A DNA stretch of 64,000 nt from Saprospiraceae bacterium (GTDB lineage: Bacteria > Bacteroidota > Bacteroidia > Chitinophagales > Saprospiraceae), in the NCBI GenBank assembly GCA_020436935.1, contig JAGQWX010000007.1, positions 62,001 to 126,000 on the forward strand, in the 5' to 3' direction. Below the pieces are notes generated by a model. The model made no database searches. It was given only the letters and a program-made list of their open reading frames with translations, and had not been told where the DNA came from. Of the stretch, positions 26,222 through 34,841 are shown in pieces (within the stretch, counting starts at the first letter, position 1; every line of letters begins with the position of its first letter). The position numbers and the translations under genes were made by a program.

Positions 26222-26797
26222 ATGGAAGATTTTAAGAAATTCTTTGATGGACTGACAGAAGTTTCAGATCAAAGTTGGTCTAAATTTACCGCACTCTTCA
26301 AGCCGGATCAATTAGTCAAGGGTGAATACTTCATATCGGAAGGCCAGCTTGCCAAAAACATTGGCTTTTTAAGTAGCGGAGTCATCCGAGCTTTTTATAG
26401 AAATTCAGAGGGAGAAGAGTACAATAAACATTTCTTTATCGGACCTTGCTTTATTGGTGGATACGCTTCTCTTATCACTCAAAAGCCCAATCAAATCAAT
26501 CAGCAGGCATTGACAAGTTGTGAGCTTCTTGTCGCAAAATACGCTGATATTCTGAGCCTTTACCAGGAACATCAAGACCTCGAGAGAGCAGGCCGGGTGC
26601 TCGCAGAACAATTTTTCGTCCAAAAAGAAACCAGGGAGATTCAACTGGTATTGATGGACGCTGACAAGCGCTACGAAATTTTTAGAGAGGAATTCCCCGG
26701 GCTTGAACAACTCATTCCTCAGTACCACATTGCCTCATTCCTGGGTATAACGCCGACACAATTGAGCAGAATAAGAAAAAAAATGTCGTCGAAGTGA
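26222..26797 (+). CDS. Crp/Fnr-family transcriptional regulator
   Basis: 191 residues. cNMP-binding-like roll (about 25-115, with FISEGQLAKNIGFLSSGVIR and FIGPCFIGGYASL) and a C-terminal helix-turn-helix (HIASFLGITPTQLSRIRKK). This is the small Bacteroidota subtype, usually linked to adjacent genes. It reads toward element C, darcynin and an SDR gene, which suggests regulation of that downstream pair, but the gap of 325 nt including the element allows an independent promoter. Confidence 0.85.
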   Translation: MEDFKKFFDGLTEVSDQSWSKFTALFKPDQLVKGEYFISEGQLAKNIGFLSSGVIRAFYRNSEGEEYNKHFFIGPCFIGGYASLITQKPNQINQQALTSCELLVAKYADILSLYQEHQDLERAGRVLAEQFFVQKETREIQLVLMDADKRYEIFREEFPGLEQLIPQYHIASFLGITPTQLSRIRKKMSSK

Positions 26798-26880
26798 TTT
26801 GTTTACATATGTAAATGAATAGTCCATAGGACTACTCCAATTTTGTAATTCATTCATCAAAGTTGGAATTATTCATTCAT

Positions 26881-27105
26881 ATACCAATCGGAAAATGGAT
26901 TGACCATTTTTATTCCGCAGATAAAAATTCAAAGATCAAGGTGAACCGCGTTAAAAAATCATCGCAAATGATTTTAGCGGTGAACTGCGATCCCCTGATC
27001 GCAGCTTCTTCTTATCAAAGAGTGGTGCCTCTGGCGAAATTTCCCAACGCAGATATTTGGATTTTTAGCAGCAATAATGTGGTCAAATCTATTTCCGTTT
27101 GGTAT
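26881..27105 (+). repeat. Structured element, copy C (225 nt)
   Basis: The ends ATACCAATCGGAAAATGG and CTATTTCCGTTTGGTAT are inverted repeats. Core: 26945-26981 hairpin (ACCGC/GCGGT lower stem, AAAATCAT/ATGATTTT upper stem, loop CGCAA), GAA linker, 26985-27004 hairpin (CTGCGAT/ATCGCAG). The 37-3-20 nt spacing is the same as in A and B. It ends 17 nt before the ATG of the darcynin gene. A reading frame crosses the element, but its similarity to a frame in copy B simply follows the DNA similarity. Confidence 0.82.
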
Positions 27106-27122
27106 AAATATCATCATTTGCC

Positions 27123-27473
27123 ATGAAAAACAGACCATTTAATATCGTCATGTTATTGAATGCAAATCCGCAATGGCTTGCTCTGAGCAGGGAGGAGCGA
27201 AGCCAATTTGTAAAGAAAGATTTGCATCCCATCTTTGATCACCTGAGTGATCGGTTGGATTTGAAATTCTATGACAGTGAGTATTTTCACAGCTCATTTT
27301 CAGATTATTTAATCATTCAAACCTATGAGTTAGATGCCTATCAGACATTCATAGAGTTGCTCCGTGACACCAAAGTATACAGCGTTCCCTTTTTTGAAGT
27401 GAAAGAAATCATCATTGGCATAGAAAATCAATTTGAAGTCTTCGATGAACAATTCAAAAAAGGAGTAGCATGA
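27123..27473 (+). CDS. Darcynin-family protein
   Basis: 116 residues. It has the darcynin layout: FNIVMLLNANPQWLALSREE, a middle FYDSEYFHSSFSDYLIIQT, and YQTFIELLRDTKVYSVPFFE. Darcynins are small cytoplasmic proteins of unknown role, often encoded beside oxidoreductases or acetyltransferases. The stop overlaps the SDR gene start by 4 nt (ATGA), so the two are translationally coupled. Structured element C ends 17 nt upstream of the start. Confidence 0.75.
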   Translation: MKNRPFNIVMLLNANPQWLALSREERSQFVKKDLHPIFDHLSDRLDLKFYDSEYFHSSFSDYLIIQTYELDAYQTFIELLRDTKVYSVPFFEVKEIIIGIENQFEVFDEQFKKGVA

Positions 27474-28207
27474 AAACAAATGGAAATAAAATATTGATCA
27501 CGGGAGGTTCATCAGGTATAGGATTGGCACTTGCTCAATGGTTCTTTGAGCATGGAAATCAAGTGATCGTCACAGGAAGAGACCTTGATAAACTTCGTGC
27601 TGTTGAGAATCAGTATCCTGAAATAGATGTTTTTAAATGTGATCTTACAAATAATGAAGAATTGGGCGCATTGGTGCATTATATCGAGCAGAATCACAGC
27701 GATATCAATATACTGATCAACAACGCTGCTGTACAATACAATTATCTATTTGAAGAGGTAACTCATCTGGTTCATAAAATAGACTATGAAATCTCTGCTA
27801 ACCTCAATGGTCCTATCAAACTGACAGCCATGTTGCTGCCACTGATCTCGGGAAATGGCTCAGGAGCAATAGTCAATGTTAGCAGTGGTCTTTTTATGGC
27901 TCCCAAAAAAAATGCCTCTGTCTATTGTGCGACGAAGGCAGGTATTCATAGCTTTAGCAAGTCATTGCGATATCAATTGGAGAATACTAGTGTAAAAGTA
28001 TTTGAGCTTATACCTTCTTTGATTGATACCCCGATGACAGCAGGCAGGGGTAGAGATAAAATAAGCCCGCAAATCCTGGTCAAAGAATTTATCCACGGTT
28101 TTAGGAGGGATCGGTACGAAATTTATATTGGAAAAACCAAAATCCTAAAACTTATTTCAAGAATAACACCACGACTAGCAGCACGAATCATGAAGGAAGG
28201 TAAATGA
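27470..28207 (+). CDS. Short-chain dehydrogenase/reductase (DltE-like)
   Basis: 245 residues. Classical SDR features: TGxxxGxG as ITGGSSGIGLALAQ (about 10-21), NNAA as INNAAVQ (about 83), catalytic Ser in VNVSSG and Y-x-x-x-K as YCATKAGIHSFSKSLR. The cofactor and substrate are not defined; the NADP-preferring TGRDLDK loop follows strand 2 (VTGRDLDKL). Coupled to the darcynin gene. It ends 15 nt before the convergent CHAT-TPR gene. Confidence 0.85.
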   Translation: MKTNGNKILITGGSSGIGLALAQWFFEHGNQVIVTGRDLDKLRAVENQYPEIDVFKCDLTNNEELGALVHYIEQNHSDINILINNAAVQYNYLFEEVTHLVHKIDYEISANLNGPIKLTAMLLPLISGNGSGAIVNVSSGLFMAPKKNASVYCATKAGIHSFSKSLRYQLENTSVKVFELIPSLIDTPMTAGRGRDKISPQILVKEFIHGFRRDRYEIYIGKTKILKLISRITPRLAARIMKEGK

Positions 28208-28222
28208 ACAGGAAGGAGAATT

Positions 28223-31200
28223 CTACTCGACCAAAACAAAACCTGCCCAGAAATAGGGGTGTTCGTACTTTGCCCTCATCTGACTTTGTGCACTGGTGAA
28301 AGCGGTTCTGATGTCTTTGCCATTGGTCAGCCATTCTTTGTAGAACACCTGCATCAATTCTGAAGTCTGACCATCCGGCACCTGCCATAGGGACATAATA
28401 AGGTTTTTAGCCCCTGCAAGTTTGAAAGCTCTTTGAAGACCATAGACACCTTCATCACCCTGAATCTCCCCAAGCCCGGTTTCGCAAGCCGAGAGTACCA
28501 CCAATTCAGTACCGCGCAGATTGATCTGACTGATTTCGCGGGCAGTGAAAATACCGTCTTCAGTGGTACCAGCATGCAATTCTCCGGTTGTCCATGCTTT
28601 GTTGGCCCCCGCCAGGATCAGGCCTGATCTCAACATGGCATCGCTGCTTGAACTGAATACATTGGTTCCTTCGGTTTTCTGCGGAAAGAAAAATCCGTGT
28701 GTGGCAATATGGAGCAGGTAGGGTGGTTCGGCGCCTATGCTTTTGAGTGCTTCTTCTGATGCCGCAATGCCTTGTAGGATATTGGGCTTACTCTGGCCTT
28801 TGCTGATGAGCTTTGCAATATTGTTGATTTCGGTATTTGTACCGGGTAAGTATTTCCAATTGCTGGCAACACCACTCCTTGCAATGACATCCTGTCCCAG
28901 CTTTTCTATAAATTCACTTCTCGTCGCTACATCAGCACTAGAGGGAGAATTTGCATTAATTTCCTGATCTTCAGTGTCATAGACGATTCCGCCTACCAAT
29001 AGCGCACTTTGTTGTACGGGAGTTTTTATCTGTTTTTCTTCCAGCAATTGTCTGGTGCTTCCCAATTGCATGATGCTGTATTGATCACCAATTCTCTTGT
29101 TTTCAGAAATTGGAAGAGCGCTGATGTTGAGTTGATGAAATAAACCGGTGGGAACAAAGTAAATTTTGGAGCGTGTATTTTTTTGACTTTTAGAAAAATG
29201 GTCGTCAATGGACTTCCATACGAGGTCATAGAGTCTTTCCTTTCCCTCCTGGATGGTGTACATGCGATTGACATATTGCGATTTTCTGGCCCCTTTTGCT
29301 GCCATTAAATTTGATATGGCCTTTTCTTCTTCCAGTTTCAGCATAACAGGAGATTTGCTGCCTGCCTCAAGAATCAAAGCAGCATAATAAACGCTATCTG
29401 TTTTTTCCGGGTTGAAATAGGGGACTCTGATCATTTCAACAGCTACCTCACCGGGCTTTAATACCTCAACCACATCTGTCCATTCCGGAAAAGTTCTTTG
29501 CCTGAAATCCGACATCGAGGTGATCAGTTTTTTCTCAAGGGAACCCACCAGCTCCTCAAGGTCTTTGACATCCTTCTGATCTCCTATGGCATTTGAATAT
29601 TCTGCGGTAAGCTTGCGCTGAGCTTCCTGCCAAGCTTCATAATCCTTCTGGACCTCAGGGCCTGCCATTACTACTGCTTCAAGCAAGTTCTTCTTATTTT
29701 CCAGCAAATAGCCATTCATGACCAAAGCGTTGTTGTAATTGACAGCGATCAATTCCGCATCAGCATGATCTATCGAAAATGATCTGAAACCTGCCATTCT
29801 ATTTTCAAAAGTCGCGAGATAACTCCTCATTTCCTCCTCTGTTGAAAAGGTAGAAGTCCGCCTTATCAGTCTGAGAACAGCATCGTTGAACTCAAGCCAA
29901 TACTTTTTGGCTTCCTCAATTTTTCCCGCAGCCTGTAATGTCGAAGCGAGTAATTCCAGTCCGTTGGCATAATCTGTATGGTTCTCGCCCAGCACTTCCT
30001 TTCTTATTTGCGTTGTCTTTCTGAAAATCTCCTCTGCTCCAACAAAGTCTTTATTGGACCTTGCAAGACTGCCCAGCTTATCCAGAGCTTCTGCATAGTC
30101 AATGTGCATCTCACCTACCAGCTCTTTTCTGACATCGGCAGAAATCTCCAATTTTTCCTTTGCCTTAATCATTTCTCCTCTTGAATAGTCGATACTGCCG
30201 GCGACGCCATAAACATATGCAGTCGTCATATTTTTTCTTCCGAAAGTCGCCTCACAGATGCTGATGGATTCTTCAATGGGTTGCACTGCCTCTTCAAACC
30301 GATCCATTTTATACAACAATAGCGCATAATTGGCAAGACTGATGGCGTAATCCGGGTTTTTCGGGCCAAACAATTTAAGTCTTATCTCGCTTACCTGACG
30401 ATAAAGAGGTTCTGCCTTGGCGTATTCACCTCGCTGCAAATAAAGATTGGCCAGGTTGTTGGCACTGCTGGTAAATGTTAGGTTTTCAGTACCCAGACTT
30501 TTTTTGATGATCTCCTGTGCCTGAAGGAGCATAGGTTCGGCCTTTTCGTATTCGTTGGTGATGCAGTAAAGAATTGCCGCAGACCCCATGTAATTGGCGT
30601 ATTCCAAATGGTCTGTGCCATATATATTTTTTGCTATCTCCGTTGATCTTAAATAAAGGGGTTCCGCTTCCTTGTATTTTCCCTGATTCTGGTACATGAT
30701 GGCGAGATTATTGATGGATCTTGCATAATCGATGTGGTCTTCGCCCAAATACTTTGCTCTTACGGCTATTACTGTTTTAAATACAGCTTCTGCTTCCTCA
30801 TATCTGTTGGTTACCACATATAGATTTGCGAGATTATTCATGATGAAGCCATAATAGGAATGATCCTGATGGTTGTATTGCTCCATGAGTTCTCTGGCTT
30901 CGATATTGTATTTTTCGGCTTCAGCAAATTCTCCTTTAGCCCTGTACAAAACAGCCAATGAATTGATGACTACAGCGGTTTCCGGATCGCCTGGAGGCAG
31001 TAACTTTTTTCTGATTTCTATGCATTCATTTGCATATTTTAATGCGCCATCTACGTTGCCCTTCCTGTAATATATGGTATTGATGCCATAAGCAGCATCT
31101 GCATAGAGGTTGCTTTCTTTTCCCTTGATATTGGTGGCCAGCTCCAGGGACTGCAGGTATACTTCAATGGCATTGTCAAATGCATTTTTTGCTGTAAAAA

Positions 31201-31465
31201 TCCTTGCCTTGTTGATCAGATAGGAATATTGGGTTTCGGAGTTCATCAAATTTTCATCTGTGATCCGTTGTTGTACCTGCTCCAATATGAGGGAAGCGTC
31301 GTCTGGTTTTCTGGCCGAGATCAGGTTTCGCGTTAGTGTAAGTAAACTATCTATGGTCACTGGTGCTGAAACATCCTGACCTCTAAGATCCGGAAACCCT
31401 AAAGTGACGGACAAAAATAAAATAAATAGTTTTTTGGTGTGGATTATACTTGAATACTCCTTCAT
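28223..31465 (-). CDS. CHAT-TPR protein 1 (secreted, CHAT protease domain)
   Basis: 1080 residues. A signal peptide (about 1-30) is followed by roughly ten TPRs of about 42 residues (about 90-530: pattern YANSINNLAxxYxxxGxYxxAExLY), a long helical linker and a C-terminal CHAT domain (about 740-1080). The catalytic dyad is His about 923 in HIATHGFFF and Cys about 994 in LSACETGLGE. CHAT domains are caspase-like cysteine proteases, here outside the cytoplasm. No membrane segment is seen at the C-terminus, unlike CHAT-TPR 2. It is a single gene on the minus strand, about 2 kb from the sigma/anti-sigma pair at 24.6-26.1 kb, but not in one operon with it. Confidence 0.88.
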   Translation of the reverse strand: MKEYSSIIHTKKLFILFLSVTLGFPDLRGQDVSAPVTIDSLLTLTRNLISARKPDDASLILEQVQQRITDENLMNSETQYSYLINKARIFTAKNAFDNAIEVYLQSLELATNIKGKESNLYADAAYGINTIYYRKGNVDGALKYANECIEIRKKLLPPGDPETAVVINSLAVLYRAKGEFAEAEKYNIEARELMEQYNHQDHSYYGFIMNNLANLYVVTNRYEEAEAVFKTVIAVRAKYLGEDHIDYARSINNLAIMYQNQGKYKEAEPLYLRSTEIAKNIYGTDHLEYANYMGSAAILYCITNEYEKAEPMLLQAQEIIKKSLGTENLTFTSSANNLANLYLQRGEYAKAEPLYRQVSEIRLKLFGPKNPDYAISLANYALLLYKMDRFEEAVQPIEESISICEATFGRKNMTTAYVYGVAGSIDYSRGEMIKAKEKLEISADVRKELVGEMHIDYAEALDKLGSLARSNKDFVGAEEIFRKTTQIRKEVLGENHTDYANGLELLASTLQAAGKIEEAKKYWLEFNDAVLRLIRRTSTFSTEEEMRSYLATFENRMAGFRSFSIDHADAELIAVNYNNALVMNGYLLENKKNLLEAVVMAGPEVQKDYEAWQEAQRKLTAEYSNAIGDQKDVKDLEELVGSLEKKLITSMSDFRQRTFPEWTDVVEVLKPGEVAVEMIRVPYFNPEKTDSVYYAALILEAGSKSPVMLKLEEEKAISNLMAAKGARKSQYVNRMYTIQEGKERLYDLVWKSIDDHFSKSQKNTRSKIYFVPTGLFHQLNISALPISENKRIGDQYSIMQLGSTRQLLEEKQIKTPVQQSALLVGGIVYDTEDQEINANSPSSADVATRSEFIEKLGQDVIARSGVASNWKYLPGTNTEINNIAKLISKGQSKPNILQGIAASEEALKSIGAEPPYLLHIATHGFFFPQKTEGTNVFSSSSDAMLRSGLILAGANKAWTTGELHAGTTEDGIFTAREISQINLRGTELVVLSACETGLGEIQGDEGVYGLQRAFKLAGAKNLIMSLWQVPDGQTSELMQVFYKEWLTNGKDIRTAFTSAQSQMRAKYEHPYFWAGFVLVE

Positions 31466-31566
31466 TACCCCGGTTTTACTAAAAGTAGCTATAAATATAG
31501 TATATAATTCTTTAAAAGTAAATGGGGTAAAAACAAAGGGATTTATTTCCAGACTATAGTATTGGC

Positions 31567-32223
31567 TTATTTTGGTTCCACCAGCAAACGCATAGCGACA
31601 GCATGGCTTAATATTTGAGCATCTCCCTCATCCAGCGAAATGCTCATGCTTTTATCAAAAGCTTCAATGTCAATGATATTGATCTGCGCTCCAAGCCGGA
31701 TGCTACGCTTGTTGAGAAAAAGCAAAAACTCTGTAGAGCTGTCCTTGAGTGCCTTAAATATGACTTGCGATCCGACAGGAAAATTGGACAGACTTTCATA
31801 GGAACTTCTTACCAAATCTCCATCTTTATTGGGAATGGGAGAACCATGAGGGTCGATACCGGGAAAGCCGAGCAATTCATCCATTCTATCAAAAAAATCT
31901 TCCTTTTTGATATGCTCAAGTTCTTCCGCGATGTCATGTACTTCCTCCCATCCAAAACCCATCACCTGGGAGAGAAACATTTCTGCCAACCTGTGTTTTC
32001 TGATGACCAAAGCCGCCATTTTGCGTCCTTTTTCTGTCAACTTTACCGGCTTGTATTTTTCATATTCGACCCAACCACTTTCGTGGAATTTTTTGACCAT
32101 ACTGTTAACTGTCGGCATCCGCAAGTCTAGGGTTTGGCCAAGTTCCGTAAGAGAAATTTCAGGACTTTTGAGGTGGAGGTGGTAAAGGGCTTTGAGGTAA
32201 TTTTCCTTTGCTGCTGTGGCCAT
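31567..32223 (-). CDS. DtxR/MntR-family metal-dependent repressor
   Basis: 218 residues. N-terminal winged helix (AAKENYLKALYHLH...ISLTELGQTLDLRMPTVNSMVK), a dimerisation/metal-binding helix region (IRKHRLAEMFLSQVMGFGWE followed by EVHDIAEELEHI) and a C-terminal FeoA-like SH3 domain with LVRSSYESLSNFPVGSQV. It senses Mn2+ or Fe2+ and represses uptake genes. It is divergent from a TonB-dependent receptor, with a palindrome in the shared intergenic region. The symbol mntR is not assigned because metal specificity cannot be read from the sequence. Confidence 0.85.
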   Translation of the reverse strand: MATAAKENYLKALYHLHLKSPEISLTELGQTLDLRMPTVNSMVKKFHESGWVEYEKYKPVKLTEKGRKMAALVIRKHRLAEMFLSQVMGFGWEEVHDIAEELEHIKKEDFFDRMDELLGFPGIDPHGSPIPNKDGDLVRSSYESLSNFPVGSQVIFKALKDSSTEFLLFLNKRSIRLGAQINIIDIEAFDKSMSISLDEGDAQILSHAVAMRLLVEPK

Positions 32224-32267
32224 CGGCTGGGAATTTTTTACAAATATAAAAATATTCTAAAACAAAA

Positions 32268-32298
32268 AAGTTAGATAAGTCTAAGTTTTATATCTTTG
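32268..32298 (+). promoter_or_regulatory. Putative MntR/DtxR operator plus Bacteroidota -7 box
   Basis: A palindrome TTAGA-TAAG-TCTAA (32271-32284) sits 6 nt before a TATCTTTG box (32291-32298), which fits the TAnnTTTG -7 consensus for the receptor gene. The operator covers the -33 region, as expected for repression by the adjacent DtxR/MntR homologue. No TTTG -33 element is visible. Confidence 0.6.
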
Positions 32299-32357
32299 TA
32301 TGACTAATAAAATCAGTCAGTAAGTTGGAAGTTTTTTGACTTACGCGAAAATATACC

Positions 32358-34640
32358 ATGTTCAGAAGCTTTTTTATCATATCATTATTGTGCTGTCTCT
32401 CTTTAGGATTGAATGCGCAGAATATAAATTTGTTTGGCAGAGTAGAGGCCCAACAAGAAGCATTGGCCTACGCCAATATAGCCTTGCCTGAGCTTTCCAT
32501 AGGAACAACAACAGATTCCCTTGGTTACTTCACACTGGACAATATTCCATTGGGCAATCACCAGATTGAAGTCACCTACCTCGGCTACAAAACACTTGTC
32601 AGAAATATTCAGGTCTCAGAAGCAAAGGCTTATGAAATCAATTTTGACATGAGCAATATGCAAATGGTACTCGACGAGGTAGTCATTACCGGGACATTGA
32701 AAGAATCCAGGCGATTGGAAAGCCCGGTAGCAGTGGAAGTATTTACTCCTGTGTTCTTTAAGAAAAATCCAAGTCCAAACATCTACGACGCGCTCCAAAA
32801 CGTCAATGGGATCAGACCCCAGCTCAATTGTCAGGTCTGTAATACAGGAGACATACACATCAATGGACTGGAGGGACCTTATACCATGATCCTGGTGGAT
32901 GGTATGCCAATTGTCAGTGCATTGTCCACAGTGTATGGTTTGTCCGGCATCCCCAACGCCATTGTGGACAGGATTGAAGTGGTCAAAGGTCCGGCTTCGT
33001 CACTTTATGGTAGCGAAGCAGTCGGTGGGCTCATCAACGTTATTACGAAACACCCCAACAGCTCCCCACAATTTTCTGCAGATGTATTTGGCACAAGCTG
33101 GGGTGAGTACAATGCAGATCTTTCCTGGAAATTCAATGCGGGAAAAAAAGTAAGTGCCCTCACCGGCATCAACTATTTCAACTTTCAAAACAGAATCGAC
33201 CGCAACGAGGATGACTTCACTGATATGACATTGCAGCATAGGGTTTCCGTCTTCCAAAAATGGAATTTTCTGCGGAAAAAAAGCAGGGCTTTCAACCTGG
33301 CAATGCGCTATATGTATGAAGATCGCTGGGGCGGCGATGTCCGGTGGCAAAAAGCCTTCAGAGGTGGCGATGAATTGTATGGGGAAAGCATCTACACCGG
33401 CAGGTGGGAAGTGATAGGCAACTATCAGCTTCCTGTAAAAGAAAAGCTGCTCTTGTCCTTTTCATTCAATGATCATGACCAAAACAGTTATTATGGGACA
33501 ACGGCCTATATGGCCCGACAAAAGATTGCCTTTTCACAGATGACGTGGGACAAAAAGCTGGGAGCTCATGACTTACTCGCTGGTGCTGCCATGAGATTCA
33601 CCTTCTATGACGACAATACGCCGGGAACTGCAGACCCGATTGGAAATAACTTCCCACAACAAACCTGGCTGCCCGGACTTTTTGTTCAGGATGAAATTGG
33701 TATTGCCAAAAATCACAGTCTGATGATGGGAATGAGGATCGATCGTCATTCTGTACATGGGGGTATTTTTACACCCAGGCTGGCCTACAAATGGACACTT
33801 AACAGTGAAAACATATTGCGGTTGAATGCCGGTACAGGTTTCAGGGTGGTCAACCTTTTTACTGAAGATCATGCTGCATTGACCGGAGCCAGAAAAATTG
33901 AAATCAAAAACAACCTGGACCCTGAGCAATCTTACAACGTCAACCTCAACTTTGTCAAGAAAATATGCGCTTCCGGTGGCAATTTTTTTGGTCTTGATGC
34001 TTCAGCATTTTTCACCTATTTTAACAACAGGATCGTTGGAGATTACGAATCCGACCCGGACAAAATCATTTATGACAACCTGGACGGACACGCCGTGAGC
34101 AAAGGGCTCAGCCTCAATCTGGATATGGTTTTCTACAATGGATTGAAGATCATGGCAGGTGCTACCTGGATGGAAAATACCCTTACTGAAAATGGCATCA
34201 CTACCCAGCAAATCCTGACAGAAAAACTCACTGGCACCTGGGCTGTGACCTACAAACTCAACAAGTACAGAATAAATTTAGATTACACAGGGAATGTCTA
34301 CAGTCCCATGAGGCTGCCTGTGTTGGGCCCGAATGATCCACGAAAAAACTACTCTCCCTGGTGGAGCATTCAAAACATACAGATGACGTATGACGGCATT
34401 AAGAAGTTCCAAATCTATGGGGGTGTCAAAAACTTCCTCAATTTCACGCCTCAGAAAGGAAACCCTTTCCTCATCGCCCGAAGCCATGATCCTTTTGATA
34501 AGCAGGTGGAATATGATCAGCAGGGACAAGTAAGAGTTACTGACGAAAATCCTTATGGACTGACTTTTGACCCGAATTACGTGTATGCACCCAATCAGGG
34601 TTTGAGGTTGTTTCTGGGGGTGAGATATACTTTTTTGTAG
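32358..34640 (+). CDS. TonB-dependent outer-membrane receptor (predicted metal uptake)
   Basis: 760 residues. Signal peptide (FFIISLLCCLSLGLNAQ), carboxypeptidase-regulatory-like domain (about 25-105: FGRVEAQQEALAYANIALPE), plug domain (about 115-240, with INGLEGPYTMILVDGMPIV and GPASSLYGSEAVGGLINVIT) and a 22-strand beta barrel ending in the aromatic residue of RYTFL. The plug carries a CQVC pair (NCQVCNTGDIHI). Predicted to import a metal-siderophore, haem or metal. Its position opposite a DtxR/MntR repressor suggests Mn or Fe; the substrate is not proven. Single gene. Confidence 0.88.
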   Translation: MFRSFFIISLLCCLSLGLNAQNINLFGRVEAQQEALAYANIALPELSIGTTTDSLGYFTLDNIPLGNHQIEVTYLGYKTLVRNIQVSEAKAYEINFDMSNMQMVLDEVVITGTLKESRRLESPVAVEVFTPVFFKKNPSPNIYDALQNVNGIRPQLNCQVCNTGDIHINGLEGPYTMILVDGMPIVSALSTVYGLSGIPNAIVDRIEVVKGPASSLYGSEAVGGLINVITKHPNSSPQFSADVFGTSWGEYNADLSWKFNAGKKVSALTGINYFNFQNRIDRNEDDFTDMTLQHRVSVFQKWNFLRKKSRAFNLAMRYMYEDRWGGDVRWQKAFRGGDELYGESIYTGRWEVIGNYQLPVKEKLLLSFSFNDHDQNSYYGTTAYMARQKIAFSQMTWDKKLGAHDLLAGAAMRFTFYDDNTPGTADPIGNNFPQQTWLPGLFVQDEIGIAKNHSLMMGMRIDRHSVHGGIFTPRLAYKWTLNSENILRLNAGTGFRVVNLFTEDHAALTGARKIEIKNNLDPEQSYNVNLNFVKKICASGGNFFGLDASAFFTYFNNRIVGDYESDPDKIIYDNLDGHAVSKGLSLNLDMVFYNGLKIMAGATWMENTLTENGITTQQILTEKLTGTWAVTYKLNKYRINLDYTGNVYSPMRLPVLGPNDPRKNYSPWWSIQNIQMTYDGIKKFQIYGGVKNFLNFTPQKGNPFLIARSHDPFDKQVEYDQQGQVRVTDENPYGLTFDPNYVYAPNQGLRLFLGVRYTFL

Positions 34641-34748
34641 TTTACGATTGGACAATGATCTGTCCGTTTATTTGTTGCAATTTTAATACAATTCTGTCCC
34701 TGGAAAATTGAAGGGATTCAATTGAGTAGTGACTTAGGTTTTCCATTG

Positions 34749-34767
34749 CCCCTACATATGTGTAGGG
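34749..34767. terminator. Possible hairpin between convergent genes
   Basis: CCCTACA and TGTAGGG form a 7 bp stem around a 5 nt loop, followed by the short ATCTTT. It lies between the TonB receptor (rightward) and the M43 protease gene (leftward). The T-tract is weak, so it may be an imperfect terminator. Confidence 0.3.
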
Positions 34768-34841
34768 ATCTTTACTAGTAATAAAGTTACTTCTCAAGTA
34801 ATCTGGTCAGACCACAATCCGAATGGTACAATTAAAGTTTA

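Noticed and set aside
26863..27126. Frame of 87 codons across element C, partly similar to a frame in B
   Set aside because: The shared peptide (NADIxIF, KSIS) comes from flank DNA similarity; the core is inverted between B and C, so no common protein can exist.
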